The notes under the pieces are model-generated. The model ran no database searches and was not told the origin of the DNA. It saw only the letters and a program-made list of their open reading frames with translations. The position numbers and the translations under genes are program-made. DNA of 22,969 nucleotides from CALVGQ01 sp964368495 (GTDB taxonomy: Bacteria > Bacillota_I > Bacilli_A > Erysipelotrichales > Erysipelotrichaceae). Below, in pieces: positions 1 through 7,659 of the stretch (positions are counted from its first letter, which is position 1; each line of letters opens with the position of its first letter). The stretch is taken from NCBI GenBank assembly GCA_964368495.1, contig CAYJAJ010000025.1, positions 1-22,969 on the forward strand, written 5' to 3'.

Positions 1-671
1 ACTATAGCGATGTAAATTTTGCGAGCATTCAAGATGTTGTAGATACAACAAATTCATATCTTGCAACGATTAGAATTACACCTCCAGTAAATACAACAAC
101 ACCTACAGATTCGACAACGACAACGACAACAACGACAACAACGACAACAATTACTCCATTTAATCCAACGACTCCATCTACAACTACTACACAACCTCAA
201 GAACCAACTGAACCTGAAACAGACATAGAAGATGATGAAACACCACTTGTTGATGGCGATGATGATGTTGTAGTTGAAGAAGAAGAGACTCCATTAGCAG
301 GCGGAGCTGCTTGGGCACTAGTTAACTTAATTCTTACAATTATCACAGCAATTATAAGTGTTATTCTATTAGTCGGATACTTCAAAAACAAAGATGAAGA
401 AAATGAAGAAGAAGAAAAAAATAAAGTTAGTGATGAAGAGGAAGAAGAAAACAAACTAAAACGCAAAGGAATTTATAGAGTTGCAAGTGTACTTGTTGCA
501 ATTATCTCGATTATTACATTTATTTTAACTGAAGATATGAGACTACCAATGATTTTAGTGGATAGATGGACATTACTGATGTTTATTTATACAGTTATTC
601 AATTAGTAGTTGCATACCTATCAAGAAAAAAAGTGGAAGAAGACGAAGAAGAGGACGAAGTAACTGCTTAA
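1..671 (+). CDS. C-terminal part of a Thr-rich, acidic surface protein with membrane tail (5' end outside window)
   Basis: The reading frame is open from the first complete codon at position 3 to the TAA at 669-671; the start lies upstream of the window. In order it shows a short folded-looking stretch, a run of 12 Thr codons (114-149), a Pro/Thr/Glu spacer, an acidic Asp/Glu segment, the motif PLAGG (291-305) directly before a long hydrophobic helix (about 306-384), a highly charged Glu/Lys linker, and two more hydrophobic segments (about 472-528 and 568-621) separated by a TEDMRLP motif, ending in an acidic tail. I remember this kind of tail (acidic linker, PLAxG, WALxNLI helix, then TEDM) from other Firmicutes surface proteins, so it is probably a recurring C-terminal anchoring module; that is recall, not a search. 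There is no LPxTG sortase motif. The ectodomain function cannot be told because it lies outside the window. Confidence 0.8.
   Translation, partial: YSDVNFASIQDVVDTTNSYLATIRITPPVNTTTPTDSTTTTTTTTTTTTITPFNPTTPSTTTTQPQEPTEPETDIEDDETPLVDGDDDVVVEEEETPLAGGAAWALVNLILTIITAIISVILLVGYFKNKDEENEEEEKNKVSDEEEEENKLKRKGIYRVASVLVAIISIITFILTEDMRLPMILVDRWTLLMFIYTVIQLVVAYLSRKKVEEDEEEDEVTA
114..149 (+). repeat. ACA/ACG trinucleotide tract encoding 12 consecutive threonines
   Basis: Twelve codons in a row alternate irregularly between ACA and ACG in the stalk of the partial surface protein. Such low-complexity Thr stretches usually form an extended, possibly glycosylated stalk that lifts the ectodomain from the membrane. 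The simple repeat could change length by slippage in steps of 3, which would keep the frame. Confidence 0.8.
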
Positions 672-696
672 TAATTATATTATAAAGACAAAAAGA

Positions 697-735
697 GTTA
701 GAGGAAGTTGAAAAACTTCAATCTAGCTTTTTTTT
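697..735 (+). terminator. Rho-independent terminator of the partial surface-protein gene
   Basis: A two-part stem is visible: GTTAGA (697-702) pairs with TCTAGC (722-727, one G-T pair) and GAAGTT (704-709) pairs with AACTTC (714-719) around a GAAA loop. Eight T residues follow (728-735). It lies 25 bases after the stop codon. The stretch from 736 to about 915 before the next promoter is AT-rich and shows no gene. Confidence 0.88.
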
Positions 736-921
736 ATGCAATTAAGATAGGGCAACTAAGGCGATTAACGGCTTTTAAATAAATTGAAGTGAACACTATG
801 CTTCTATAAAAAACTGAGAAATTTCAAATAAATATATATTGGGAGCAAAAGCAAGAAAACAAATAATAAGAGCAGGAAATAGTAAAGTTTAAAGTGAATA
901 AAACTGGAAAAAACGACAAAA

Positions 922-938
922 TGTAACCATATTGTAAC
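922..938 (+). promoter_or_regulatory. WalR (YycF)-type direct repeat: TGTAAC-N5-TGTAAC
   Basis: Two identical TGTAAC hexamers (922-927 and 933-938) are separated by 5 bases, giving an 11-base period, one helical turn. This fits the consensus I know for the essential cell-wall regulator WalR/YycF (TGTWAH-N5-TGTWAH). The repeat sits where a -35 element would be expected relative to TATAAT at 949-954, as is typical when an OmpR-family activator replaces a good -35. Other OmpR-family regulators such as PhoP bind similarly spaced repeats, so the regulator's identity is an inference. Confidence 0.5.
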
Positions 939-948
939 AATTAATTTC

Positions 949-954
949 TATAAT
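949..954 (+). promoter_or_regulatory. -10 element (TATAAT) of the 1320-residue surface protein gene
   Basis: A perfect TATAAT lies about 92 bases upstream of the start codon. No good -35 hexamer stands 16-18 bases upstream; that position is occupied by the TGTAAC direct repeat, which suggests activator-dependent initiation. Confidence 0.5.
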
Positions 955-1046
955 TTTAACAAAGTATTATTTTTTTAGATGTTTATGCTTGGATAATTCA
1001 AGTGTAATAAACAACATTATAAAAAAATCGAAAAGGAGATAGGGGA

Positions 1047-4000
1047 ATGGAACCAATGAGTTTAAAACAAATAAAAAACAAAATTGTAACTGTATCGTTA
1101 GCAATCATTATGACTTTCTCAGTGATGTTTGAATTTGCACCAATTTCAGTTTTCGCAACAAGCGATTCAACTGTTCAAACTTTTACTTATGATGGGCAAT
1201 CACATGCGAATGAAATTATTGTAAGTGGGGAAACGATTTATAACATGATTGTAGAAGAACTTAAAGAAAAACAAAAGGAGGCTGGTTGGCTAGCAAAAGG
1301 AGCATATTCGCTTCTTATCAATAGCAGTCAGTTAGCTAAAGTAAAGGAGTTAGGAGAAACAACTCCTGAAAATTTTAACACTCAGTTTGGTTTACTTTCA
1401 AATCTTATATCTGCAATTGATAGCAAACTTTCAATAGAAATGACAGGGTATAAAGAAATCAAGGCAGCTGATGCTAACTATGAAATTAAATTAAATGTAC
1501 TTGGAACAGTGATTACTGTATCTAAATACAAAATTAATCATGCATCATTAACTGTTACACCAAAAAATGCAGAAATTCCAATGGGAGAAGAAGCATCAAA
1601 AGTAAATTTAACTTATGATATTACAGGGGAATTACCAGGATACCCAGCAGGTATTAGTGGAAAGCCAGAACTAACTGTCGCAGACACATACACTACAGCT
1701 AGTTTAGAAGGATCAATTCACCAAATCAATGCATCAGCTGGTGATTTAGCAATTACAAATCAAAACTATAAAATTAACTATGGCACAGGAACGTTAACGG
1801 TTATTGCTGCTCTTAGTGATGTTTTAGCATTTGACTTAGGATCAAGAGTAAATGATACAGAAGTTTCTATGACATACAATGCTCAAAATCAAATGACAGC
1901 GCTAAAAAATGAGTTTGTTGCTGATGCAACTGCTGCACTTGATGCACTAACAGAGCACACTACTGAAAGAGCACAAGCAAAATCTAAAATTGTTGCTGAA
2001 AATGTAGTGATTACTTTAAACGGTAATGTCGTTACAGAAATGAAGGCAGCAGGCGATTATAAATTAACATTAGTTGCTAAAGGTGTTGCAAATCCACAAA
2101 TAGGTAATTTTAAAAATTATAACTACACTTTCACACAAGATGTAACAATCAATAAAGTTAATGGTGTAAAAATTACTGTAAATAGTCAAGCAGGATCTTA
2201 CCAAGATACCTATAAAGTATATAGAACAAAAGATGTTCCTACAGTGGGATTAAATTTACTAGGATTTTATGTAGAAGTTCCAAATGATTCAAGTGATGAA
2301 ATTATTGAAGAAATAGAAAATGCAGGATTAGTAATAAAAAAAGTCTCTGGAGGAATTGGTTCTTTTACAGGAACATTAACTGTGGATACTTCAAGTCTAA
2401 CTAACTTCAATATTGAAGTTTTTGAAGGAGTTATTCTTGAATCAAGCGCTCTTGACGGAATCATCAATGAAATTACAGCAGAAATTGTTTCGAATGTTAC
2501 TGAACCATTAGGATTACCTTTAAATCTTGGAACATATAACAAAACATACGATGGTAGAGCATTAGCTAATATAGAAGGCGATGAATTAACAACATTTTCA
2601 AATGATGTCTTAAATAAAATAATCAATGCTTTAGCAGATGCAAAAGAAGCATTTGATAACTCTGGTGTGTCGATTACAAATAATGTTACTATTCCAACTA
2701 TTAATAAAACTATTGATTTGGGCGGATTAAGTATTAATCTAGAAAAATTATATATTGATGAAATCAATTCTATTATTAGTGATGTTAATGGGCTTTTAAA
2801 ACAAATTAATGAGGGTATTAGTGGTATTAGCACAGTAAATGACTTGATTGCTAAAGTTGAAAGTTTAGGGACAAGTAATTTCTCATTAAAAGTTTCAACA
2901 TCAAACAATGGATTAAGTGGTACAGTCAATGCTGGTGAAAGCACGACATTAACTTTATCATTAGAAGCAACTTTAAATGCTAACTTAAATGAATTAATCA
3001 AATTAACAGGATTAAATATATCAGGAATCACAGGTTTAAACCTTGTCGTACCTATTTTAGTATCAATTCCATTAACAAAAATTTCATTAGGAGTGGATGC
3101 ATTGCCAGTTACGATTTACTACAAAGATACTGCAACAACTTTTGAAGATAATGGTGGAGTTTTCTATCAAGCAAATCCAGAAATCTTAAAAGCACAATTA
3201 ACAGCAGACCATTATGCAACAGTAAATCCACTTAATTATTTACTATTAACTGATGCAGTTAAAAATGAATTAGGTAATAAGGTGTTGCTAACAAATAGTG
3301 TAACACATACTTTAAATTCTAATTATGATGTAACTATTGCAACGATGACTAGTGATAAATACTATGGTGAAATTGCAAAAGAAATTACAGATTTAGTTGC
3401 AAAACTTGATAAAGAAATCGAAGAATTGAAAGCTGATATTGAACAAGCTAAAAAAGATTTAGAAGCAATTAAAAATGTATTAACTGATGAATACAAAGAA
3501 GCAGAAGAGAAATTAAATCAATTATATGAACAATTAGCTAAAAAAGAAGAAGATATCAAAAACGCTTTAGATAAAGTCGAAGATATGTTAAATAACAAAG
3601 TCGATATTATTATTAATATTCTTGATTCAATCAAGGGAATAGATACTTCAATAATAAAAGAAACATTAGAAGAATATGCAAAAGAAGCATTAAAAGGATT
3701 AGAGGATAAATTAAAAGAAGAAGCTGAAAAAATAGCTAGAGATATCCTTAATAAAGCAATCGAAGAACTTAAAAAATTAGAGTTAGGTGAAAAATTAGAA
3801 GCGCTTAGTGATTTAGCTGAAGAGGAATTAAAGAAATACCTAACTGTGTTGGATGAACAATTCCCATTAACAGCTGATTTAGGTATGGCTACTAAAGACT
3901 ACAACGCAAAAGCATTTACAGTTGAAGAAACGGGGATTGTTGCTGCAATCTTAACTAATACAGGAAATGTAAAAACAGCTATCGAAAATTTCGAAATTAC

Positions 4001-5009
4001 AGCACTTTCAGATGTCGTTCTTTCAAGATTACTTGTAAGTTATATTCCTGAAGATGTTCAAGATGCTTATGCTCAAGCTACAAGCCTACTTGCAAAATTA
4101 AATGTTGATTTATCAAAATTTGAAGCAACAGTAGTTGACGGTATTGATGTTATTAACACATTAAAAGATCAAACAGAAGATGCTTTAAATGGCGAAATTC
4201 AAAAATTAGTTGGTGAAATCGAAAAGGTTGAAAGCATTCTTGCAATTGCAAATACAATGAGCGTTGCTGAATTAGAAGCTGAATTAGAAGGCATCAATAA
4301 AGAATGTAAATATATTAAAGTTGAAGTAACTGGCGAAACATTGAACAAAGATGCTAAAACTGTAGATATTACAATTCAAGTTTTCTCAACATTAAAAACT
4401 GATTATGAGTTATTATCACTAACAGCAAAATTAAAAATTGATCCAATTGTACTTGATATAACTGTAGAAAATCAAATAATAGATAGAGGAGACAGTATTG
4501 ATCAATCTAAATTTGTAATCAATACACCTCTTGCTTCTGAGCTAGTTCAAGAAGCAACAGATGCAATTGTACTTTCAGCTGATACAACAACCAATGAAAT
4601 TACTGCAAATATTGCAAATGGGGTAGTCAACTTTGAATTAGGGACAGTTGTCGATGGAGATTTATTATTTAACATTCCTGTTATTTCAGATCCAGATCCA
4701 GACACAGAGTCAGACTCAGATTCAGAACCAGAACCTGTACCAGTATTAGCTCCTGTAGGAGCTGAAGCTGAAACACTTCCAACAACACCAGAAGAACCAG
4801 AGGAAGAAGTGCAAGAAGAGGTTTCTAATGATGAAAATGAAGAAGAGCAAGAAGAAGTAATCGAAGAAGAAGAAGTTCCATTAGCGGCAGGTGATTCAAA
4901 TTCATCTTGGTGGATGTATGCTTTAGGCGGATTACTAAGTTTATTCTTTATCCTATTCTTCTTTATTAAAAGAAGAAAAAAAGAGGAAGAGGAAGAAGAA
5001 CTAGCGTAA
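1047..5009 (+). CDS. Large exported surface protein with MBG-like domains, coiled coil and C-terminal membrane anchor (1320 aa)
   Basis: The ATG at 1047 lies 9 bases after AAGGAG (1032-1037). Residues 1-38 look like a signal peptide: Lys-rich start, hydrophobic core, cleavage probably after SVFA. The next ~220 residues include Ig-like beta-sandwich sequence ending in NYKINYGTGTLTV, typical of MBG-type (bacterial Ig-fold) repeats. The middle part is mostly Asn/Ser/Leu-rich beta sequence. Residues ~775-931 are a long Lys/Glu-rich coiled coil, followed by another mixed region to ~1210. The C terminus has Asp/Ser/Glu/Pro repeats, an acidic stretch, the motif PLAAG (4878-4892), a hydrophobic helix (~1288-1309), then RRKK and Glu residues, so it is membrane-anchored with a cytoplasmic tail. 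LPTTP occurs but is not LPxTG. Its role in adhesion or wall structure is a guess. A WalR-like box upstream suggests envelope-stress or growth-linked control. Confidence 0.9.
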   Translation: MEPMSLKQIKNKIVTVSLAIIMTFSVMFEFAPISVFATSDSTVQTFTYDGQSHANEIIVSGETIYNMIVEELKEKQKEAGWLAKGAYSLLINSSQLAKVKELGETTPENFNTQFGLLSNLISAIDSKLSIEMTGYKEIKAADANYEIKLNVLGTVITVSKYKINHASLTVTPKNAEIPMGEEASKVNLTYDITGELPGYPAGISGKPELTVADTYTTASLEGSIHQINASAGDLAITNQNYKINYGTGTLTVIAALSDVLAFDLGSRVNDTEVSMTYNAQNQMTALKNEFVADATAALDALTEHTTERAQAKSKIVAENVVITLNGNVVTEMKAAGDYKLTLVAKGVANPQIGNFKNYNYTFTQDVTINKVNGVKITVNSQAGSYQDTYKVYRTKDVPTVGLNLLGFYVEVPNDSSDEIIEEIENAGLVIKKVSGGIGSFTGTLTVDTSSLTNFNIEVFEGVILESSALDGIINEITAEIVSNVTEPLGLPLNLGTYNKTYDGRALANIEGDELTTFSNDVLNKIINALADAKEAFDNSGVSITNNVTIPTINKTIDLGGLSINLEKLYIDEINSIISDVNGLLKQINEGISGISTVNDLIAKVESLGTSNFSLKVSTSNNGLSGTVNAGESTTLTLSLEATLNANLNELIKLTGLNISGITGLNLVVPILVSIPLTKISLGVDALPVTIYYKDTATTFEDNGGVFYQANPEILKAQLTADHYATVNPLNYLLLTDAVKNELGNKVLLTNSVTHTLNSNYDVTIATMTSDKYYGEIAKEITDLVAKLDKEIEELKADIEQAKKDLEAIKNVLTDEYKEAEEKLNQLYEQLAKKEEDIKNALDKVEDMLNNKVDIIINILDSIKGIDTSIIKETLEEYAKEALKGLEDKLKEEAEKIARDILNKAIEELKKLELGEKLEALSDLAEEELKKYLTVLDEQFPLTADLGMATKDYNAKAFTVEETGIVAAILTNTGNVKTAIENFEITALSDVVLSRLLVSYIPEDVQDAYAQATSLLAKLNVDLSKFEATVVDGIDVINTLKDQTEDALNGEIQKLVGEIEKVESILAIANTMSVAELEAELEGINKECKYIKVEVTGETLNKDAKTVDITIQVFSTLKTDYELLSLTAKLKIDPIVLDITVENQIIDRGDSIDQSKFVINTPLASELVQEATDAIVLSADTTTNEITANIANGVVNFELGTVVDGDLLFNIPVISDPDPDTESDSDSEPEPVPVLAPVGAEAETLPTTPEEPEEEVQEEVSNDENEEEQEEVIEEEEVPLAAGDSNSSWWMYALGGLLSLFFILFFFIKRRKKEEEEEELA

Positions 5010-5057
5010 TCACCCAAAAGAGGATTTAGTTTACTTCATCGAAAAATATAAATTCAT

Positions 5058-5100
5058 AAAACGGATAGCAATAGGGGTTCCTACTAGTTATCCGTTTTAA
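5058..5100 (+). terminator. Probable terminator hairpin after the surface protein gene
   Basis: AAAACGGATA (5058-5067) is perfectly complementary to TATCCGTTTT (5089-5098), and the loop contains a further TAGG/CCTA pairing. The stem ends in TTTTAATATA rather than a long T run. The A-rich left arm would make it work on either strand. It lies 49 bases after the stop. Confidence 0.65.
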
Positions 5101-5160
5101 TATATGTTATCTGTCTTTTCACAGCTTATGAAAGAATGGATAAGAAGTTGAATGAATCGT

Positions 5161-5188
5161 TTGACTAAATGTTGACATGGGGTATACT
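5161..5188 (+). promoter_or_regulatory. Sigma-A-type promoter for the PH-domain gene pair
   Basis: TTGACT (5161-5166), a 16-base spacer and TATACT (5183-5188) form a near-consensus promoter about 80 bases before the chosen ATG at 5269. Confidence 0.6.
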
Positions 5189-5268
5189 AATTTAAGTAGA
5201 CAAAAAAACTATATTTTAATTAATAAGTGCTAGAGACTTATTTAGGGATAAAGAAAATGAGGGGAAAT

Positions 5269-5769
5269 ATGAATTATAAAAAATTAAGTAAAAATGCAGT
5301 AGGGTGTATGATGTTAGCGACATTCATTGGGTTTTTTATTTTGTGGATAAGTATAGGTGTCGCTTATTACTTGTTTGCTGATCTGTTATCAAATGAGCTA
5401 AATAGTGTAATAAATTTAGCAATGATTGGTTTAGGTGTAATAACATTTGTGAATGTGTTCATTGCACCTTTTATTCGATATCATCGCTATAAATACATTG
5501 TCAATAAAGATAGAATAGATGTTCATGAAGGATTTATATGGACAAACAGAAATATTGTTCCGATAGAAAGAATTAAACAAATTACTTTAAAAAGAGGTCC
5601 TATAGATCAAATATTTAAGTTGAGCAAAGTGGTAGTTACAACATCTGGAGGAAGTGTTACAATACGATTTTTACAGCTAGAAGAAGCAGATAATATTGCA
5701 AATAACTTGAATGATAAAATTAACGAAAGTATAAGAACGGAGAAAGATAATGCAAAAAAAGAAATTTAG
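5269..5769 (+). CDS. Membrane protein with one bacterial PH domain (bPH2), YdbS-like
   Basis: I start at ATG 5269, because GAGGGG lies 4 bases upstream; an upstream in-frame GTG (5227) and an ATG (5257) have poorer sites. The ~166-residue protein has two hydrophobic helices near the N terminus (MMLATFIGFFILWIS and the segment ending in VNVFIAPF), then a cytoplasmic bPH2-type domain with the family pattern of an RYKY-type lead-in, an 'IVPIERIKQI' strand and a hydrophobic 'FKLSKVVV' strand. B. subtilis YdbS is about the same size and is followed by YdbT, exactly as here. The function of YdbS/YdbT is not well established; involvement in envelope or bacteriocin resistance has been suggested. The next gene overlaps by 20 bases, so the two are almost certainly co-translated and likely form a complex. 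Confidence 0.82.
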   Translation: MNYKKLSKNAVGCMMLATFIGFFILWISIGVAYYLFADLLSNELNSVINLAMIGLGVITFVNVFIAPFIRYHRYKYIVNKDRIDVHEGFIWTNRNIVPIERIKQITLKRGPIDQIFKLSKVVVTTSGGSVTIRFLQLEEADNIANNLNDKINESIRTEKDNAKKEI

Positions 5770-7147
5770 ATTACACTTTTCAAGTGTTATTGAAAATGCA
5801 TTTTCAAGAGCATGGCATCTAATATCATTTTTTGTATTAACAACGATAGATGAATTTTATGAATTTTTTACATCTCAAATATCTTTTGTCAATCTCTTGT
5901 ATTCAAGTGCGGGTTTATTGGCTTTACTGGCAGTTTTATTTGTATATTATTTTTTTAATTGGTATAAAACATCAATAACAATTAATGAAGATAATGTGAT
6001 TATTGATCGTAATACATTATCAAGATATACTAAAACAATTTTGAAGAAGAATATTTCTGTAGTCGACCTTGAACAAAATTTATTTGAAAGAATTATTAAT
6101 ACTGCAAAAGTCAAAATTGATACAAACACAATTGAAAGCAATACAGAAAAGGATATCAAAATAATTTTAAAAATGGACCAAGCAATAAAACTTCAAAGTG
6201 AATTATTGCAAGGGGTAGAAAATAAAGAAAACGATAAAGAACAAATACTGCTGAACAAGTTTGATTTTGAATTTGATGGCAAAACTATGTTGATAAATTC
6301 TTTGTTGAATATTAATGTATTTTCAATTTTAGTGTCGGTTGCTTTTTTTCTATTCATAATGTTTTATAATAATGAGTTTACAGATATAATTATTGTAATC
6401 GTTATTCCACTGCTTTTTTCAATAATTTCTGTTGTCGGTAGCTTTATTATGAGTGTTGTGAAACTGTATGGATTTAAAGTGAAAAGAGAAGATGAAAAAA
6501 TATTGATTTCTTATGGATATTTTACAAAAAAGAAACATACCATTCCAATTAATAAAATTAATGGAATTAAAGTGGTGAAACCAGTTTTAGCAAGGTGTTT
6601 TAAAATGTCTTGTATAGAAATTATTAACGTAGGAATGAAAGAAGAAAAAGAAGAAATATCAATAATATTACCATTGCTTCCTAATGATGAGATAAAAAAT
6701 AAGTTAAATACACTGCTTCCAGAGTTTAATCTAGAAGAAAAGAAATCAAATCAAACATTAAGAGCAATTTTGCCAACACTTTTCTCTTTTAGTGCACTGT
6801 TTATTTTGGGTGTAGTAGCTGCATTTATAATAAGTGACTATGCTTTAGCTGCAATATTTTTTTCTTGTGTGATTTGGAATTTGCTAACGTGGATATGTTA
6901 TAAAAATAGAACACTAGCATATCAAGATAAAACAATCTATCTAACAAGTGGAATAATCAACAAAAAAACAGTTATTATAAAAAATGAAAAAATTGAAAAT
7001 ATCATGATTATACAAAATCCAATCGCTAAGATTTTCAAAGTATCAAAAATGACTGTGACAGTTTTAGCGACAACATTAAATGTCACTCATTCTTCGGGTT
7101 TTTTTGAAAATAAATTATTCGATGAAATCGTGAATGAATATAACTAG
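5750..7147 (+). CDS. Membrane protein with several bPH2 domains, YdbT-like (465 aa)
   Basis: The ATG at 5750 lies inside the end of the upstream gene, preceded by GGAG (about 5739-5742). The protein alternates pairs of hydrophobic helices with three soluble PH-like units, each showing the family's 'I.NI..V/I....F....' strand: around NISVVDLEQNLFERI, HTIPINKINGIKVV and KTVIIKNEKIENIM. The second and third units end in similar 'ARCFKMS' and 'AKIFKVS' motifs. This three-fold architecture and length (YdbT of B. subtilis is slightly longer) support a YdbT-type assignment. It is predicted to sit in the cytoplasmic membrane with the PH units in the cytoplasm. No terminator is obvious directly after the stop. 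Confidence 0.82.
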   Translation: MQKKKFRLHFSSVIENAFSRAWHLISFFVLTTIDEFYEFFTSQISFVNLLYSSAGLLALLAVLFVYYFFNWYKTSITINEDNVIIDRNTLSRYTKTILKKNISVVDLEQNLFERIINTAKVKIDTNTIESNTEKDIKIILKMDQAIKLQSELLQGVENKENDKEQILLNKFDFEFDGKTMLINSLLNINVFSILVSVAFFLFIMFYNNEFTDIIIVIVIPLLFSIISVVGSFIMSVVKLYGFKVKREDEKILISYGYFTKKKHTIPINKINGIKVVKPVLARCFKMSCIEIINVGMKEEKEEISIILPLLPNDEIKNKLNTLLPEFNLEEKKSNQTLRAILPTLFSFSALFILGVVAAFIISDYALAAIFFSCVIWNLLTWICYKNRTLAYQDKTIYLTSGIINKKTVIIKNEKIENIMIIQNPIAKIFKVSKMTVTVLATTLNVTHSSGFFENKLFDEIVNEYN

Positions 7148-7216
7148 CACTAATTAAAAATTAAGAGAGTTTATATACTGCATTATTTATAAGAATAGTA
7201 TTGAAATAATAAATAA

Positions 7217-7418
7217 TTGAAAGCTGGTCCAAAATATAGAGCTCAATTAAAGCACATTTTGTTGATTTCGTTGTTTTTTCTGATAGTTGTGCATTTGCAA
7301 ATATGGCTACACCAAAGAGTTAGATAGTGGATTTGTCGCTACTTTTTCACCTTTATTGTAGGTATTAATGGGAATAGTGTTAATGTTTGTGGAAACTTTT
7401 TTAAAATTCATAAAATAA
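7217..7418 (+). pseudogene. Possible decayed remnant of a membrane protein gene
   Basis: In the 512-base gap between genes, one frame (7217-7327) encodes a protein-like stretch with a charged lead (GPKYRAQLKH) followed by a hydrophobic segment (ILLISLFFLIVV). About where it stops, another frame (7320-7418) continues with SGFVATFSPLL, an in-frame TAG at 7359, then a second hydrophobic segment and TAA. One frameshift and one nonsense change would be needed. I do not recognise the parent family. AT-rich noise can mimic hydrophobic segments, so confidence is low. The rest of 7148-7560 shows no gene. Confidence 0.22.
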
Positions 7419-7573
7419 TATGTTGTCTGTTTATATATAATAAGGAAGAAGTTGAGTTTATAATTGCTTATAAATCTTAGCTTTTTTTATTTTATAAAAT
7501 TTTTTTGAAAAAAATGTATTTTAATGCAATAAAATGAATTTCTCATGCATTAATAAGGTGTAAGGGCAAAAAA

Positions 7574-7604
7574 GTTGAAATAAATGGCCATATTTCAACA
7601 TAAT
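7574..7604 (+). promoter_or_regulatory. Promoter overlapped by a perfect 9-bp palindrome (candidate operator)
   Basis: GTTGAAATA (7574-7582) and TATTTCAAC (7591-7599) are exact inverted repeats with an 8-base centre. TTGAAA (7575-7580) and CATAAT (7599-7604), 18 bases apart, read as -35 and -10, so the palindrome covers the -35 and spacer. No T run follows, so it is not a terminator. A dimeric repressor or activator site is the simplest reading. Confidence 0.45.
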
Positions 7605-7659
7605 AATTCAACCTTAACTAAAAGAACTTAAATAAAAATGCAAAAAGGAGAGAAAGAAT

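Noticed and set aside
114..149. Short regular repeat as a CRISPR-like or VNTR locus
   Set aside because: It is a plain Thr codon tract inside an open frame, without spacers.
2267..3031. 254-residue minus-strand ORF
   Set aside because: It lies wholly inside the large surface-protein gene, has no Shine-Dalgarno or domain, and has the composition expected from the complement of AT-rich coding DNA.
4547..5017. Ser-rich minus-strand ORF over the C-terminal tail of the surface protein
   Set aside because: Poly-Ser results from the complement of GAA/GAG codons of the acidic tail; there is no start signal.
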